Below, one piece after another: positions 18,062-27,625 of a stretch of DNA of 64,000 nucleotides; the first letter of the stretch is position 1, and every line of letters starts with the position of its first letter. The stretch comes from Methanobrevibacter sp. TMH8 (GTDB lineage Archaea; Methanobacteriota; Methanobacteria; Methanobacteriales; Methanobacteriaceae). The position numbers and the translations under genes were made by a program. Below the pieces are notes generated by a model, which was given only the letters and a program-made list of their open reading frames with translations, was not told the DNA's origin and did not search any database. The DNA lies in the NCBI RefSeq assembly GCF_020148105.1, contig NZ_JAHLZE010000034.1:1-64000 (forward strand). The letters run 5' to 3'.

Positions 18062-20629
18062 ATGATAAAACAAATAAAACATGATAAAATTGTTATAGGA
18101 CTATTAATGTTATTTATGACTTTAGCTCTGTCGTGTGCAGCTACTTCAGCTGCTGATTTTCAGATTATTCAAGATGAGATTGATTCTGGTTCTAATACTA
18201 TTAATTTAGGTAATGGGTTGTATACTCCTGGAACTGCTGATACTATTAATGTTAATAAAAATAATGTTGTTATTAGGGGTCAATCTGCGAGTTCTAAGGC
18301 TATTTTGGATGGTCAAGGTGGTAATTCTAGGATTATGCGTATTTCAGGAGATAATGTTCGTTTAGAAAATTTGATTTTTAGAAATGCAGATGTTGATTCA
18401 TCATATGGTGCTGGTGTTTATGCTGCAGGTAGTAATTTAACCATTATTAATTGTGAATTTATTAATAATAAAGGCATTAATGGTGGACTCATTCTACATG
18501 AAGATTCAACTAATGCTTTAATTCAAAATTGTATTTTTGTAAATAATAAGGCTGCTTATCTGGATACCAATGGTGGTGGTGGAGGAGCAGGAGGAGCTAT
18601 TGACTCCCACTCTTCAAACGGAAGAATAATAAACTGTACATTTACTAATAATTCAGGGATTAATGGTGGAGGTGCTTTGTACTTTATTATTGGAACTAAT
18701 AACACAATAAGTGGTTGTACTTTCACTGGTAATTCTGCTCCAAGAGGTGGTGCAATATGGGCAGGAACATCTGGAACAACACTAACTGTTAGCTCATCTA
18801 TTTTTAATAATAATAAAGCAACTGGCAATGGAGGAGCAATATATTCAAATAACAGAATTTCAATTAGCTCTAGTTCTTTTAATAAAAATACTGCAAATAA
18901 TAATGGTGGAGGACTTTATACAACTGGTACTAGTAGAAGTACTGTAACAGGTTCTAAATTTACTAATAATTCTGCTAAAAATGGTGGTGGAATTTATAAT
19001 AATGCACCATTGAGTATTTCTTCATCAAATTTTGCATCTAATAAAGCTAGTTCTAATGGTGGAGGAATATATGCTAATAAAGATTTAAATATTAGTGGAG
19101 GTAGTATTAAGAGTAATACTGCTGCTAATTGTGGTAGTGGAATATATAAGAGTGCTGGTACTTTAAGAACTTCTAAAGTAAGTATGGGTTCTAATCTTGC
19201 GAAAGTTGTTAGTATTACACTCAAAGCTCCAACTGTAGTCAAACCAAACAAAGGATTAACTGTCAATTTTGCTTTGAAGACTGGAGATAATATCGGAGGG
19301 GCAATATATAATAAAAATGGTAATGTATATATAAATGGTACTAGGCGAAATATTTTGACTTATACTCCATCTAAAACTTTTTCTACAGTGATTGCAGGTA
19401 ATAGCAAGAAAATTACTTCTAATTTAAATGGTGTAGCTACAAGAACTTATTCTGTAGGTGTAAAAAGTAAATCCAATATTGTTGTAAAAATTAGCTATTC
19501 TCAAGGTGGAAAAACATGGTCTGTAAGTAACTCTGTTAAAGTAAGTAGTACTGCTAAATCAACTATTAGGACTTCTGTTAGTAATAAATCAACAACTAAT
19601 AAACCATCTACAAAGAACAATTCATCATCTACTACAATTAAAAGTGGAAATAACGTTAAAATTCCTTTTTTGAACCATGAAAATGCTCATTTAGCTAGTT
19701 TAATTAATTTAAGTAATTATAATGTTAATTCTAAAAAAATTAGCTATTGGAACCTTAAGAAGAATTCAAATGTAGTAACTGATTATTTTTATATGGTGAA
19801 TAATAGTGGATGGTATAGGGGTACAAATAGTAGTGGTGTTTTGAAATGGACTACAAAATTATCAAAAGTTCCTACTACTCATGGAAATTGGCTAAGTATA
19901 ACTAGAAAATCTAATGGAAGCTATTCTATAGGTAATGTTGTATCTAAGCACACAAAAGCTACTTCAGACAACAAACTCATGTATTTTGTATCTTCAAGAA
20001 AAACTAGTATTAATCATAAGTCTTTGACTCCATATATAAGATATACTTATGAACTTACTAATAAGAAGACAGGATCTAAAGTTTCATATCATTTTTATGA
20101 AAAGTCAGATTCTAGTATTTATTTACTTATTGATGATTCTTCTAAAAAATTGAAGGACTATGGCGATTATTTAGTAAATTCTAAAAAGGCACCTACAGAT
20201 AATAAAGCTATTACATCTTTAACAAAAAGTATAATATCTGAAATTAGTGGTGAGTTAACGCCTACTAAAAAAGCTGAAGCTCTTTTTAACTGGGTTAAGA
20301 ATAATATAAAATATCCTCCAAAGTCAAGATTTTATGAATGCACTAAAAAAATGGCTATTGGTACATTATCATCAAAAGAAGCAAATTGTGTTGATCAATC
20401 TAGTTTATTAATAAGTATGCTTCGTACTGCAAAAATTCCTTCAAAATATATTCACTATAAAAGTTGTACTTTTTCAAGTGGATCTGTATATGGGCATGTA
20501 TGGGTGTCTGTATTTGTTGGAAATTGGGTGGAAAGTGACACAACAAGCAGCAGAAATTCATTTGGAAAAATTGTTAATTTTAGTAACAGAAAAACTAAAC
20601 ATGGTCCCCATATAATAATAGATATTTAA
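18062..20629 (+). CDS. Secreted beta-helix adhesin-like protein with a C-terminal transglutaminase/C71-like peptidase domain
   Basis: 855 residues. Residues 1-33 are a signal peptide (LMLFMTLALSCAATSAA). Residues 35-380 form a right-handed beta-helix of about 20-residue rungs with recurring GGGIY/GGAIY and FTNNSA patterns, as in adhesin-like and polymorphic-membrane proteins. Residues 385-500 are an Ig-like beta domain, then a Ser/Thr/Asn/Lys linker to about 535. The remainder is a region ending in a transglutaminase-like fold: Cys776 in NCVDQSSLLISML, His812 in GHVWVSV and Asp826 in ESDTTS form the expected Cys-His-Asp triad. Pseudomurein endoisopeptidases of family C71 use this fold and triad, so a wall-directed peptidase is a reasonable inference. 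ATG 18062 follows GAGGTGA; ATG 18044 is an alternative with a more distant site. Confidence 0.88.
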   Translation: MIKQIKHDKIVIGLLMLFMTLALSCAATSAADFQIIQDEIDSGSNTINLGNGLYTPGTADTINVNKNNVVIRGQSASSKAILDGQGGNSRIMRISGDNVRLENLIFRNADVDSSYGAGVYAAGSNLTIINCEFINNKGINGGLILHEDSTNALIQNCIFVNNKAAYLDTNGGGGGAGGAIDSHSSNGRIINCTFTNNSGINGGGALYFIIGTNNTISGCTFTGNSAPRGGAIWAGTSGTTLTVSSSIFNNNKATGNGGAIYSNNRISISSSSFNKNTANNNGGGLYTTGTSRSTVTGSKFTNNSAKNGGGIYNNAPLSISSSNFASNKASSNGGGIYANKDLNISGGSIKSNTAANCGSGIYKSAGTLRTSKVSMGSNLAKVVSITLKAPTVVKPNKGLTVNFALKTGDNIGGAIYNKNGNVYINGTRRNILTYTPSKTFSTVIAGNSKKITSNLNGVATRTYSVGVKSKSNIVVKISYSQGGKTWSVSNSVKVSSTAKSTIRTSVSNKSTTNKPSTKNNSSSTTIKSGNNVKIPFLNHENAHLASLINLSNYNVNSKKISYWNLKKNSNVVTDYFYMVNNSGWYRGTNSSGVLKWTTKLSKVPTTHGNWLSITRKSNGSYSIGNVVSKHTKATSDNKLMYFVSSRKTSINHKSLTPYIRYTYELTNKKTGSKVSYHFYEKSDSSIYLLIDDSSKKLKDYGDYLVNSKKAPTDNKAITSLTKSIISEISGELTPTKKAEALFNWVKNNIKYPPKSRFYECTKKMAIGTLSSKEANCVDQSSLLISMLRTAKIPSKYIHYKSCTFSSGSVYGHVWVSVFVGNWVESDTTSSRNSFGKIVNFSNRKTKHGPHIIIDI

Positions 20630-20642
20630 TGTGTGTGATATT

Positions 20643-21116
20643 ATGAATAAAAAAATAATCTTTTTGATAATAATTATTTTATTATTAATTGGAGGTATTG
20701 GGATTTACAGTATGATTTATAATAATACCAATTCTTCAGAAAATAATTTTATGTTAACCAACAAATCTTCAGAAAATGATTATAATATGTCATTAAACGA
20801 ATCAGAAACAAACAATAATTCTGCTCATAATAGCAACAACATAGTTACAAATAAAAATTCAAAAAATTCTAATGATAATAATAAATTTTCTGATTCTAAA
20901 ATAAAAACTATAACTTCTAAATCTGATGTTATTAAGGAAGCTAATAAAATATTAGACTCAAATAGGGAATTTTATGGAAAAAATGCTGTAGTTAAGAATG
21001 TAAAATATAACGGAAATGGTTTATGGTTTGTAGACTTTATTGATCCTAAAAATGGGAAAATATTGGGCGGAACTATAATAAGTGATAAAACAGGTAAAAT
21101 GGCCGACGCAGTATAA
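20643..21116 (+). CDS. Membrane-anchored protein with a PepSY-like C-terminal domain
   Basis: 157 residues. A single N-terminal membrane segment (MNKKIIFLIIIILLLIGGIG) is followed by an Asn/Ser-rich linker of about 65 residues. The small C-terminal domain, DVIKEANKILDSNREFYG...VVKNVKYNGNGLWFVDFIDPKNGKILGG, resembles PepSY domains, which often act as peptidase inhibitors or chaperones outside the cell. ATG 20643 is chosen with GTGAT just upstream; it starts 13 bases after the stop of the transglutaminase-like gene. That placement suggests cotranscription and possibly a regulatory partner of the peptidase. The PepSY call is by pattern only. Confidence 0.65.
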   Translation: MNKKIIFLIIIILLLIGGIGIYSMIYNNTNSSENNFMLTNKSSENDYNMSLNESETNNNSAHNSNNIVTNKNSKNSNDNNKFSDSKIKTITSKSDVIKEANKILDSNREFYGKNAVVKNVKYNGNGLWFVDFIDPKNGKILGGTIISDKTGKMADAV

Positions 21117-21143
21117 TAAAATATTGTTTATAAGGTGATGAAA

Positions 21144-23906
21144 TTGTTGTTTAATAAAAAGTTTTTAATAATTATAACCATTTTTATGGTTTTGGCATTC
21201 TCAATATCTAGTGTTAGTGCAGGTTCTTTATTTATAAATGAATCTTGGACTAATGAGGATATTCAGAATGCTCTTGATGCTGATAGTAGTATTGATGTTT
21301 TGCATTTTAATTTTACTAGTGTTGGTGGTGTTTATAGTGGTATTGATCTGATGATTGATCGTGCTATGTCTATTGTTGCAGATGTGGGTGTTGTATTGGA
21401 TGGTAGTCTTGGTGATGATCCAGCTAGTACTGCATTTAGTATATTTGGAGATAATGTTTTGATTAAAGGGTTTACTATTATAAACTATGCTATGGGAGTT
21501 GCTGGTTCAGGTATTAGTAACATCAATATTATTAATAATACTTTCATTGATTCTGATTTAGCTATTAGTTTTGATAATATTAATGGTTTGAATATTGAGA
21601 ATAATAGTATCACTTCTTCTGTTGGAGGTAATGCTATTTCAATTTATGAATCTAATAATGTTAATATTTCTACTAATAATATTGATGGTGTTGATTCAAG
21701 TATTTATATTTCTGAATCTAATAATACTAGGATTAATGGTAATAACATTAGTAATGTTGATAATGATGGTGTTTATACAGACACTATTGAGAATTTGACT
21801 ATTGAGGATAATGATGTTGATAGTGTTTCAGGATCTGGAATATCTACATACAATTCCAAAAATTTGAAGATAAAAAATAATAAGGTTAAAAATGCTGCGG
21901 GCGATGGTGTTGTCGCAATTGATGCTTCTGATGTTGAAATAAGTGATAACACTGTTGATGGTGCAAATGGAGGTATCTCTGTTTATGACAGTAATGATGT
22001 TAAAGTGAATAAAAATAAAGTTCTAAAATCTCAAGAAAGAGGAATTTCTATTTCCAATATTAATAAATTAAATATAAATGATAATGTTATTAGCTCTGAT
22101 GGGGATGGTATTTTTGTAGATGAATCCAATGATGTTTCTATCAATAATAATACTATTTCTAGTGCTTATTCTGGTGTTTCAGTAAATGAAATAACTAATC
22201 TTAACATTACTAAAAATAATATTAGCTCTGAGAATATGGGTATTTATTTGGTTAATGTTGATAAAGTCAATTTACTTGATAATACTATTAGCTCTGGTGG
22301 AAATGGTGTTGATGGTGACAGTTTTTCAAATTTTAATATATCTAATAACAAAATAACTTCTGGAGGATCTGCTATTTCCATATATACTCTTGTTAATGGG
22401 GTTTTATATAATAATTCTATTAGTGATTGTGGTGGTAATGGTATTTATTTATATGATGGTGATAATTTAACTATTTCCAAAAATACTATTCTTAAGGTTA
22501 ATGAAGTAGGTATTTATGCAAATGAATTATCTAACACTTTAATTCAGAATAATACTATTAGATATTCGATACTTAGTGGTATGGAATTATATTGGTTTGA
22601 AAATTCTAAATTACTTAATAATATTTTAGAATTTAATGGATATAATAATAATCCGGGTTATGGTTTGTATATATCTTCTTTGTATAATGTTCTAATTAGC
22701 AATAATCGAATTGTTGGTAATCCTCTGGAGGGTGTCTATCTTGAAGATGCAAATAATATTACTGTAATTAATAATTTTATAAATAGTAATGGCTATAATA
22801 ATGTCTACATAAATTCAATTAGAGATTCTCTTATTAGTTCTAATCAAATACTTAATAATGCAATGGGTAATGGTCTTTATATAAATGATGGTGAAAATTT
22901 AGTTATTACAAAAAATAAAATCTTTAATCATGATATTGCTATGTTGTTAGAATCTGTATATTATAGTAAAATTTCATTCAACAATATTCTCAATGGACAT
23001 TATGAGGGTATTGACATTTATGGTGACAGTAATGAAATTTTTAATAATACTATTTATAGAATTTATCGTGATGGTATTAGTATAATGGCGGGAACTTCTA
23101 ATAAGGTTTATAATAATTATGTACATCATTGTTCTGGTGCAGGTATTAGCTCATATGATTCTAACAATAGGATTACTAATAATCTTTTGAAGAATAATTA
23201 TTTTGGTATTTATCTTGCATATAATCAAAATTATGTAGCTTATAATAAGATTTATAAATCTGGAAATATAGGTATTTGGATTAATGGTGCTGAAAACAAG
23301 GTTAAATTTAACAATATTATTAATGGATCTAAGGCACATGGGATAAAGATTCAAGGAGATTATAATTATATTCAAAATAATAAAATTTTAAACACTAAAA
23401 ATGGTATATATGCAATAGGGAATTATAATAAAATCATTAAAAACACAATAAAATCCAAATTTTACTCTGTTTATGTTAAAGGAGATAAAAATACTATTAA
23501 AAGTAATAATTTAAAAAGTGGAAATAGAGGTATTTATTCAAATGGGATTAAAAATATTATAAATAGTAATAAAATCAAGTCAAAAAATTTAGGTATTTAT
23601 GTTTATGGTCATCAAAATTTAATAAACAAAAATACAGCTAACAATAACAAAAAATATGGTATTGTAATCTTTGGAAATGCAAATAAAGTCACAAAAAACT
23701 CAGCAAATAAAAGTAAAAATCATGGAATTAAGGTTAATGGCGATAAAAATAAGATTACTAGTAATTCTGTCCGCTTATGTAGCATTCATGGAATAAAAAT
23801 TTCAGGAGATCGCAATACAGTTACTGGTAATAAATTAGGTAAAATATCAAATAATAGAATTTGTGTCTATGGATATAAGAATACTATTAAGAAAAATAAG
23901 AATTAA
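21144..23906 (+). CDS. Large secreted parallel beta-helix protein (NosD/PbH1-like repeats)
   Basis: 920 residues, built from a signal peptide (FLIIITIFMVLAFSISSVSAG) and then nearly 40 right-handed beta-helix rungs of 20-24 residues (patterns such as NNTISSGGNG and GIYLYDGDNLTISKNTI), running to the C-terminus. The last 250 residues shift to Lys-rich rungs with NGDKNKITSN patterns. No C-terminal membrane anchor, sortase motif or pseudomurein-binding repeat is visible, so it is either released or held by the Lys-rich end. Start: GGTGAT at 21134-21139 places TTG 21144 at the 4-base spacing seen elsewhere; ATG 21138 overlaps the site. It follows the PepSY-like gene by 27 bases. Adhesin-like by architecture; the ligand is unknown. 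Confidence 0.85.
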   Translation: MLFNKKFLIIITIFMVLAFSISSVSAGSLFINESWTNEDIQNALDADSSIDVLHFNFTSVGGVYSGIDLMIDRAMSIVADVGVVLDGSLGDDPASTAFSIFGDNVLIKGFTIINYAMGVAGSGISNINIINNTFIDSDLAISFDNINGLNIENNSITSSVGGNAISIYESNNVNISTNNIDGVDSSIYISESNNTRINGNNISNVDNDGVYTDTIENLTIEDNDVDSVSGSGISTYNSKNLKIKNNKVKNAAGDGVVAIDASDVEISDNTVDGANGGISVYDSNDVKVNKNKVLKSQERGISISNINKLNINDNVISSDGDGIFVDESNDVSINNNTISSAYSGVSVNEITNLNITKNNISSENMGIYLVNVDKVNLLDNTISSGGNGVDGDSFSNFNISNNKITSGGSAISIYTLVNGVLYNNSISDCGGNGIYLYDGDNLTISKNTILKVNEVGIYANELSNTLIQNNTIRYSILSGMELYWFENSKLLNNILEFNGYNNNPGYGLYISSLYNVLISNNRIVGNPLEGVYLEDANNITVINNFINSNGYNNVYINSIRDSLISSNQILNNAMGNGLYINDGENLVITKNKIFNHDIAMLLESVYYSKISFNNILNGHYEGIDIYGDSNEIFNNTIYRIYRDGISIMAGTSNKVYNNYVHHCSGAGISSYDSNNRITNNLLKNNYFGIYLAYNQNYVAYNKIYKSGNIGIWINGAENKVKFNNIINGSKAHGIKIQGDYNYIQNNKILNTKNGIYAIGNYNKIIKNTIKSKFYSVYVKGDKNTIKSNNLKSGNRGIYSNGIKNIINSNKIKSKNLGIYVYGHQNLINKNTANNNKKYGIVIFGNANKVTKNSANKSKNHGIKVNGDKNKITSNSVRLCSIHGIKISGDRNTVTGNKLGKISNNRICVYGYKNTIKKNKN

Positions 23907-23990
23907 ATAACTTTTTTCTTATTTTTTATTTTTATAATATATAAATTCTCATTTATGTTTGGAATTTTTATAGCATTGGAGTTGTTAACA

Positions 23991-24974
23991 ATGTTTAAAA
24001 TTTTTGATAAATCAAATAAAAAGGGATTTTTTTATTTATTGTTGATTGGAATAGTAGTTATTTTGGTTGTTACTATGATTGGTAGTGCTAATGCTGCAAC
24101 TTATACAATAAGCACTAACAATAGTACATCAAGTATAAATAGTTTCTTTAAAAATAATGTATCTCCTTTAGCTAAGGGAGATACTGTAATATTTAAGGCA
24201 GGGCAATATGATGGTTTAAATTTAAAAGTTAATAAATCTATCACACTAAAAACTAGTGGAAAAGTCACTGTTAAAAGCATTCGAATTTTTAAAAATACAA
24301 AAATAAGTGGATTTATTGTAAATAAAGACTTTTTAGTAAAAGGTAAGTCTAATATTATTGTTAAAAATACTATTAAAGGATTTTTGATGGTTAAGGGAGA
24401 TAACAATACTATTAGAAGTAATAAGGTTTTTAAAGGATGTTCTATATATGTGCCAGGATCATATATCTCTGGTGGAAAAAATAAAGTTATTTCTAATACA
24501 TTTAAGAAAGGAGTTGAGATTAGAGGTAATAGTAATAAAATCACTGGTAATAAAGTAGGTATTCATAATAAGATATTTGTTTATGGTAAAAAGAATATCT
24601 TAAAAAATAATAAGCAATTTTATAGGGATTTAGTTATAAAAGATCTTGGAAAAAGTAGTAAAGGGCATTTACTCTCTGTTAAAAATGTTGGAACTATATA
24701 TACTTTACCTTGCTATATTTTGGTAGATAAATATACTAAAGTAATATATAAGATTAAAATTCCTGCATTAAAAAAAGGAAAATCAATTAAAGTAATTATA
24801 CCTAAAAAAATAATTAATATTCTTCAACATAAATCTAAAGGAGAGTCTTATTCTGGGGGATATATTATGTTAGATTATATTAAAAATAAAAATAAAGATC
24901 TTGATTTGTCCAATAATTGTTTACAAATTATTTCAGATAAAAATGGGTATATAGTTACTAACAGTATGCAGTAA
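23991..24974 (+). CDS. Secreted beta-helix protein with a C-terminal CARDB-like domain
   Basis: 327 residues. The N-terminal segment has a hydrophobic stretch (FFYLLLIGIVVILVVTMIGSANAA) that reads as a signal peptide. Residues 45-210 form a short beta-helix with Lys-rich rungs (KVNKSITLKTSGKVTVKSIRI, KGDNNTIRSNKVF). Residues 215-327 look like a CARDB/Ig-like beta domain: DLVIKDLGKSSKGHLLSVKNVG, then IPALKKGKSIKVIIPKKI. GGAG 12 bases before ATG 23991 supports that start over the upstream ATG 23955. It is the third beta-helix protein in the locus and shares its Lys-rich rung style with the end of the preceding gene. Confidence 0.78.
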   Translation: MFKIFDKSNKKGFFYLLLIGIVVILVVTMIGSANAATYTISTNNSTSSINSFFKNNVSPLAKGDTVIFKAGQYDGLNLKVNKSITLKTSGKVTVKSIRIFKNTKISGFIVNKDFLVKGKSNIIVKNTIKGFLMVKGDNNTIRSNKVFKGCSIYVPGSYISGGKNKVISNTFKKGVEIRGNSNKITGNKVGIHNKIFVYGKKNILKNNKQFYRDLVIKDLGKSSKGHLLSVKNVGTIYTLPCYILVDKYTKVIYKIKIPALKKGKSIKVIIPKKIINILQHKSKGESYSGGYIMLDYIKNKNKDLDLSNNCLQIISDKNGYIVTNSMQ

Positions 24975-25012
24975 ATAGCTTTATATTTAAAAATTATGGT
25001 TAGGTGAATTAA

Positions 25013-25738
25013 TTGTTTAAAATTAAGAAGATAATTTTAATAGGAGTAATATTTGTTTTAATAGCTGTTTTTACAGCTAATGCTACATTTGCAGCTAGTA
25101 ATGAAACTATTAACAACTATAAAATTCATCAGATTAATACCTATGATAAAAATATTATAAAGGCTGATTATGTATCTGAATGGGGTAAAAAACTTGATGA
25201 AAAAAGTTATTTAGATATTAATATTAAAACTGCTTATAAAAATAAATATAAGATAAAATCAATACGAGTTAGATGTTATAATGAAAAATTAGGCACTGTA
25301 TATAAAACTTACAATATAAAAAATAAAGTTAAAATAAAGTTAAACTTTAAATCTGGAGTTTATCTTAATAGTTTTACTGTAAGTTATTATACAAAAGGTA
25401 AGATTAAAAATGAAACTATAAATCTTGAATCAAGAAGTAAATGGAAAAGCACTACTCATTTCTATGGTAAAAAAGCTAATATAACACTTAAAAAAAGTGG
25501 ATATACAATAAACACATATTTATATGGACCTTGGCCCATGACAAACTATCAAGAATTCAAAATCACAACTAAAAATAAGAAATATAAGATTAAAACAGTA
25601 AAAGCATTTTGTTTTGGTATGGATAGTATAGAACGAGTTAATACATATAAAGGATATGGAAATAATGTACTCACAGTTAAAACAAATAAAATTTTTGATG
25701 GTATAAGTTTTAATGCATTTAAATTATATTATTATTAA
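25013..25738 (+). CDS. Secreted protein of a tandem three-member family, copy 1
   Basis: 241 residues. The signal peptide is MFKIKKIILIGVIFVLIAVF...ATFAA. Two similar beta-rich halves follow: each has KYKIK, a short strand, a TYNIKNK or TYKGYGNN turn, and an ending in YYTKG or KLYYY, indicating an internal duplication. Start TTG 25013 has AGGTGA 5 bases upstream. It is 38 bases after the CARDB-like gene. The protein is very rich in Lys, Tyr and Asn. I do not recognise the family; the two genes after it are clear paralogues (shared WKS..HFYGK, TNYQ.FK and terminal YYY). Confidence 0.75.
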   Translation: MFKIKKIILIGVIFVLIAVFTANATFAASNETINNYKIHQINTYDKNIIKADYVSEWGKKLDEKSYLDINIKTAYKNKYKIKSIRVRCYNEKLGTVYKTYNIKNKVKIKLNFKSGVYLNSFTVSYYTKGKIKNETINLESRSKWKSTTHFYGKKANITLKKSGYTINTYLYGPWPMTNYQEFKITTKNKKYKIKTVKAFCFGMDSIERVNTYKGYGNNVLTVKTNKIFDGISFNAFKLYYY

Positions 25739-25771
25739 TTAAGTAATTATTTGCCTATTTAGGTGGTATTA

Positions 25772-26485
25772 ATGAATAAAAAAGTAATTTTGTTAATTGG
25801 TATATTTATACTGTTTTTTGCTTTTGTATTGAACACTAGTTTTGCAACTAGTAATGAAACTATTGATAAATATAAAGTTCATCAAATTGAAAGCTACAAT
25901 AAAAAGATTATAAATTTAAATCACGTTTCTGAATGGAATCACAATTATAATGGAAAAAATTATTTGATTATCAAAGTTAAAAAAGCTTATGAAAGTAAAT
26001 ATAAGATAAAATTAATTAAGGTTAAATACATTGATAATGGTGAAGTTAAATATAAAACTTATAATATAAAGAATAAGATTAAAGCGAAATTAAGTATTAA
26101 AAAAGTTTCTATTAACAAACTAGCAATTATCTATAAGACAAAGGGTAAAATTAAAAAAGAAACTCTTAATTTAGAAACAAAACATAAATGGAAGTCTATT
26201 TCACATTTTTATGGTAAAAATGCCAATATATCACTTAAAGAAATGGGATATATTGAATTTGAACCAGGTTGGGGTGGGTATATGGTAACGAATTATCAAA
26301 AGCTTAAAATTGTGACAAAAAGTATAAAATATAAAATAAAAAATTTTAAAGTTTTTTTATTTAATCCTGGTGGAATAGAATTAGTTAAAGATTATAATGG
26401 ATATGGCAAAACTAAGTTAACTACTAGAATATATGGGCCTTCTGAAGGTAGTTGGGTTGGTGGATTTAGAATTTACTATTATTAA
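25772..26485 (+). CDS. Secreted protein of a tandem three-member family, copy 2
   Basis: 237 residues from ATG 25772, with AGGTGG at 25761-25766. The signal peptide MNKKVILLIGIFILFFAFVL...SFA resembles that of copy 3 closely. The mature part aligns with copy 1 through SNETIDKYKVHQIESYNKKI, KWKSISHFYGKNANISLKEMGY, NYQKLKI and the final FRIYYY. The same two-half organisation is visible. The greatest divergence from copy 1 is in the second half (FEPGWGGYMV, GPSEGSWVGG). Cotranscription with copies 1 and 3 is likely from the 20-35 base spacing. Confidence 0.75.
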   Translation: MNKKVILLIGIFILFFAFVLNTSFATSNETIDKYKVHQIESYNKKIINLNHVSEWNHNYNGKNYLIIKVKKAYESKYKIKLIKVKYIDNGEVKYKTYNIKNKIKAKLSIKKVSINKLAIIYKTKGKIKKETLNLETKHKWKSISHFYGKNANISLKEMGYIEFEPGWGGYMVTNYQKLKIVTKSIKYKIKNFKVFLFNPGGIELVKDYNGYGKTKLTTRIYGPSEGSWVGGFRIYYY

Positions 26486-26517
26486 TTAAAATGCATATAT
26501 TTTGAATGGTGGTTTTA

Positions 26518-27240
26518 ATGAATAAAAGACTATTTTTATTAATTGGGATATTTGTACTGGTTTTTGCATTTACATTAAATACCAGTTTTGCAGCTAATGA
26601 AGAAATTTGGGGAGGTTCTAGTGTAGAGAAGGCGGATAATGTATATGATAAAAAGATTGTTATTATAAAAGAAGTTTCATATAAGGATTATGAAAATTAT
26701 GTTTATAAAAATTATTATAAAATTAATATAAAGAAATCTTATCAAAATAAATATAAAATAAAATCAGTAAATATTAAATATTCTGATTTTGAGGGCAAAT
26801 ATTATTCTAAAAAATATAATGCTAAAAATAAAAATAGGATAATAATAAAGTCTCTAGATATGGATCCTGTTAAAATTACAATAATTTATTCTACTAAGAG
26901 TAAAATTAAAAGTGAAACAACTAAATTTAATGAAGATAGTAATTTTAAAAATACTGCAAAACTTAAAGGTAAAAAGTTTAATGTGAAATTAACACAAAAA
27001 GGTTATTCATATTTGATATCTGGAATTAGATGGTCTACAATAACATATCAGAAATTTAAAGTAACATCAAAAAGTAAAAAATATAGAATAAAATCAGTAA
27101 GAGCATTTTACGATGATATGGAATCAGGAAAACAAAAATTTAAAACATTTAAAGGTTATGGAAAAAATAGCTTAACAGTAAATTTATATGGAACTTATGA
27201 AGGAACTGGTATTTATTATTTCAAAATATATTACTATTAA
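26518..27240 (+). CDS. Secreted protein of a tandem three-member family, copy 3
   Basis: 240 residues from ATG 26518, with GGTGG about 7 bases upstream. The signal peptide MNKRLFLLIGIFVLVFAF...SFAA is nearly that of copy 2, showing the recent origin of this end of the gene. The mature part is more diverged (ANEEIWGGSSVEKADNVYDKKI) but keeps KYKIKSVNIKY, the central FKNTAKLKGKKFNVKLTQKGY, YQKFKVTSKSKKYRIKSVRAF, FKGYGKN and the terminal FKIYYY. It is the last gene of the surface locus; T-rich DNA follows the stop. Confidence 0.75.
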   Translation: MNKRLFLLIGIFVLVFAFTLNTSFAANEEIWGGSSVEKADNVYDKKIVIIKEVSYKDYENYVYKNYYKINIKKSYQNKYKIKSVNIKYSDFEGKYYSKKYNAKNKNRIIIKSLDMDPVKITIIYSTKSKIKSETTKFNEDSNFKNTAKLKGKKFNVKLTQKGYSYLISGIRWSTITYQKFKVTSKSKKYRIKSVRAFYDDMESGKQKFKTFKGYGKNSLTVNLYGTYEGTGIYYFKIYYY

Positions 27241-27625
27241 TTTTTTTATTTTTTAGAATAACTTTAAAGTTTTTTAACAAATTTCTATTAAATTTTCCTT
27301 TTTTATCTTTTATTTTTTTATTTTAATATTTTATTCATTTTATCTATTTTTTAATAATTAAATCTTTGTCTATGGGTTAAACAATTATTTAAAAGCTAAT
27401 TAAATTATATTAAATTTTATAAAAAATATTAAAAATTTACAGTAAAATTTATAGCTTTGTAAAATAAAGTATTATTGAAATATATATTTCTATTAAGAAT
27501 TTATTTTTTTAATTAATAAAAATATTTTTGTTTAAAGAAGTGTATTATTATTTAAGAGTATTTATTTAAAATATTATAAAGAATTATAATTTTTAAATAT
27601 TCTTTGTTATAATATTAGGTGAATC
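27241..27625. other. AT-rich gap after the surface locus
   Basis: 385 bases. It begins with T-runs (TTTTTTTATTTTTTAG) directly after the stop of copy 3, consistent with archaeal termination. No gene or structured RNA was seen. The last 100 bases are A/T-only DNA in which a TATA box cannot be singled out. Confidence 0.5.

Noticed and set aside
21595-21798. Small + strand frame inside the large beta-helix gene
   Set aside because: Alternative frame of repetitive beta-helix codons, Leu/Ile-only composition, no ribosome binding site.
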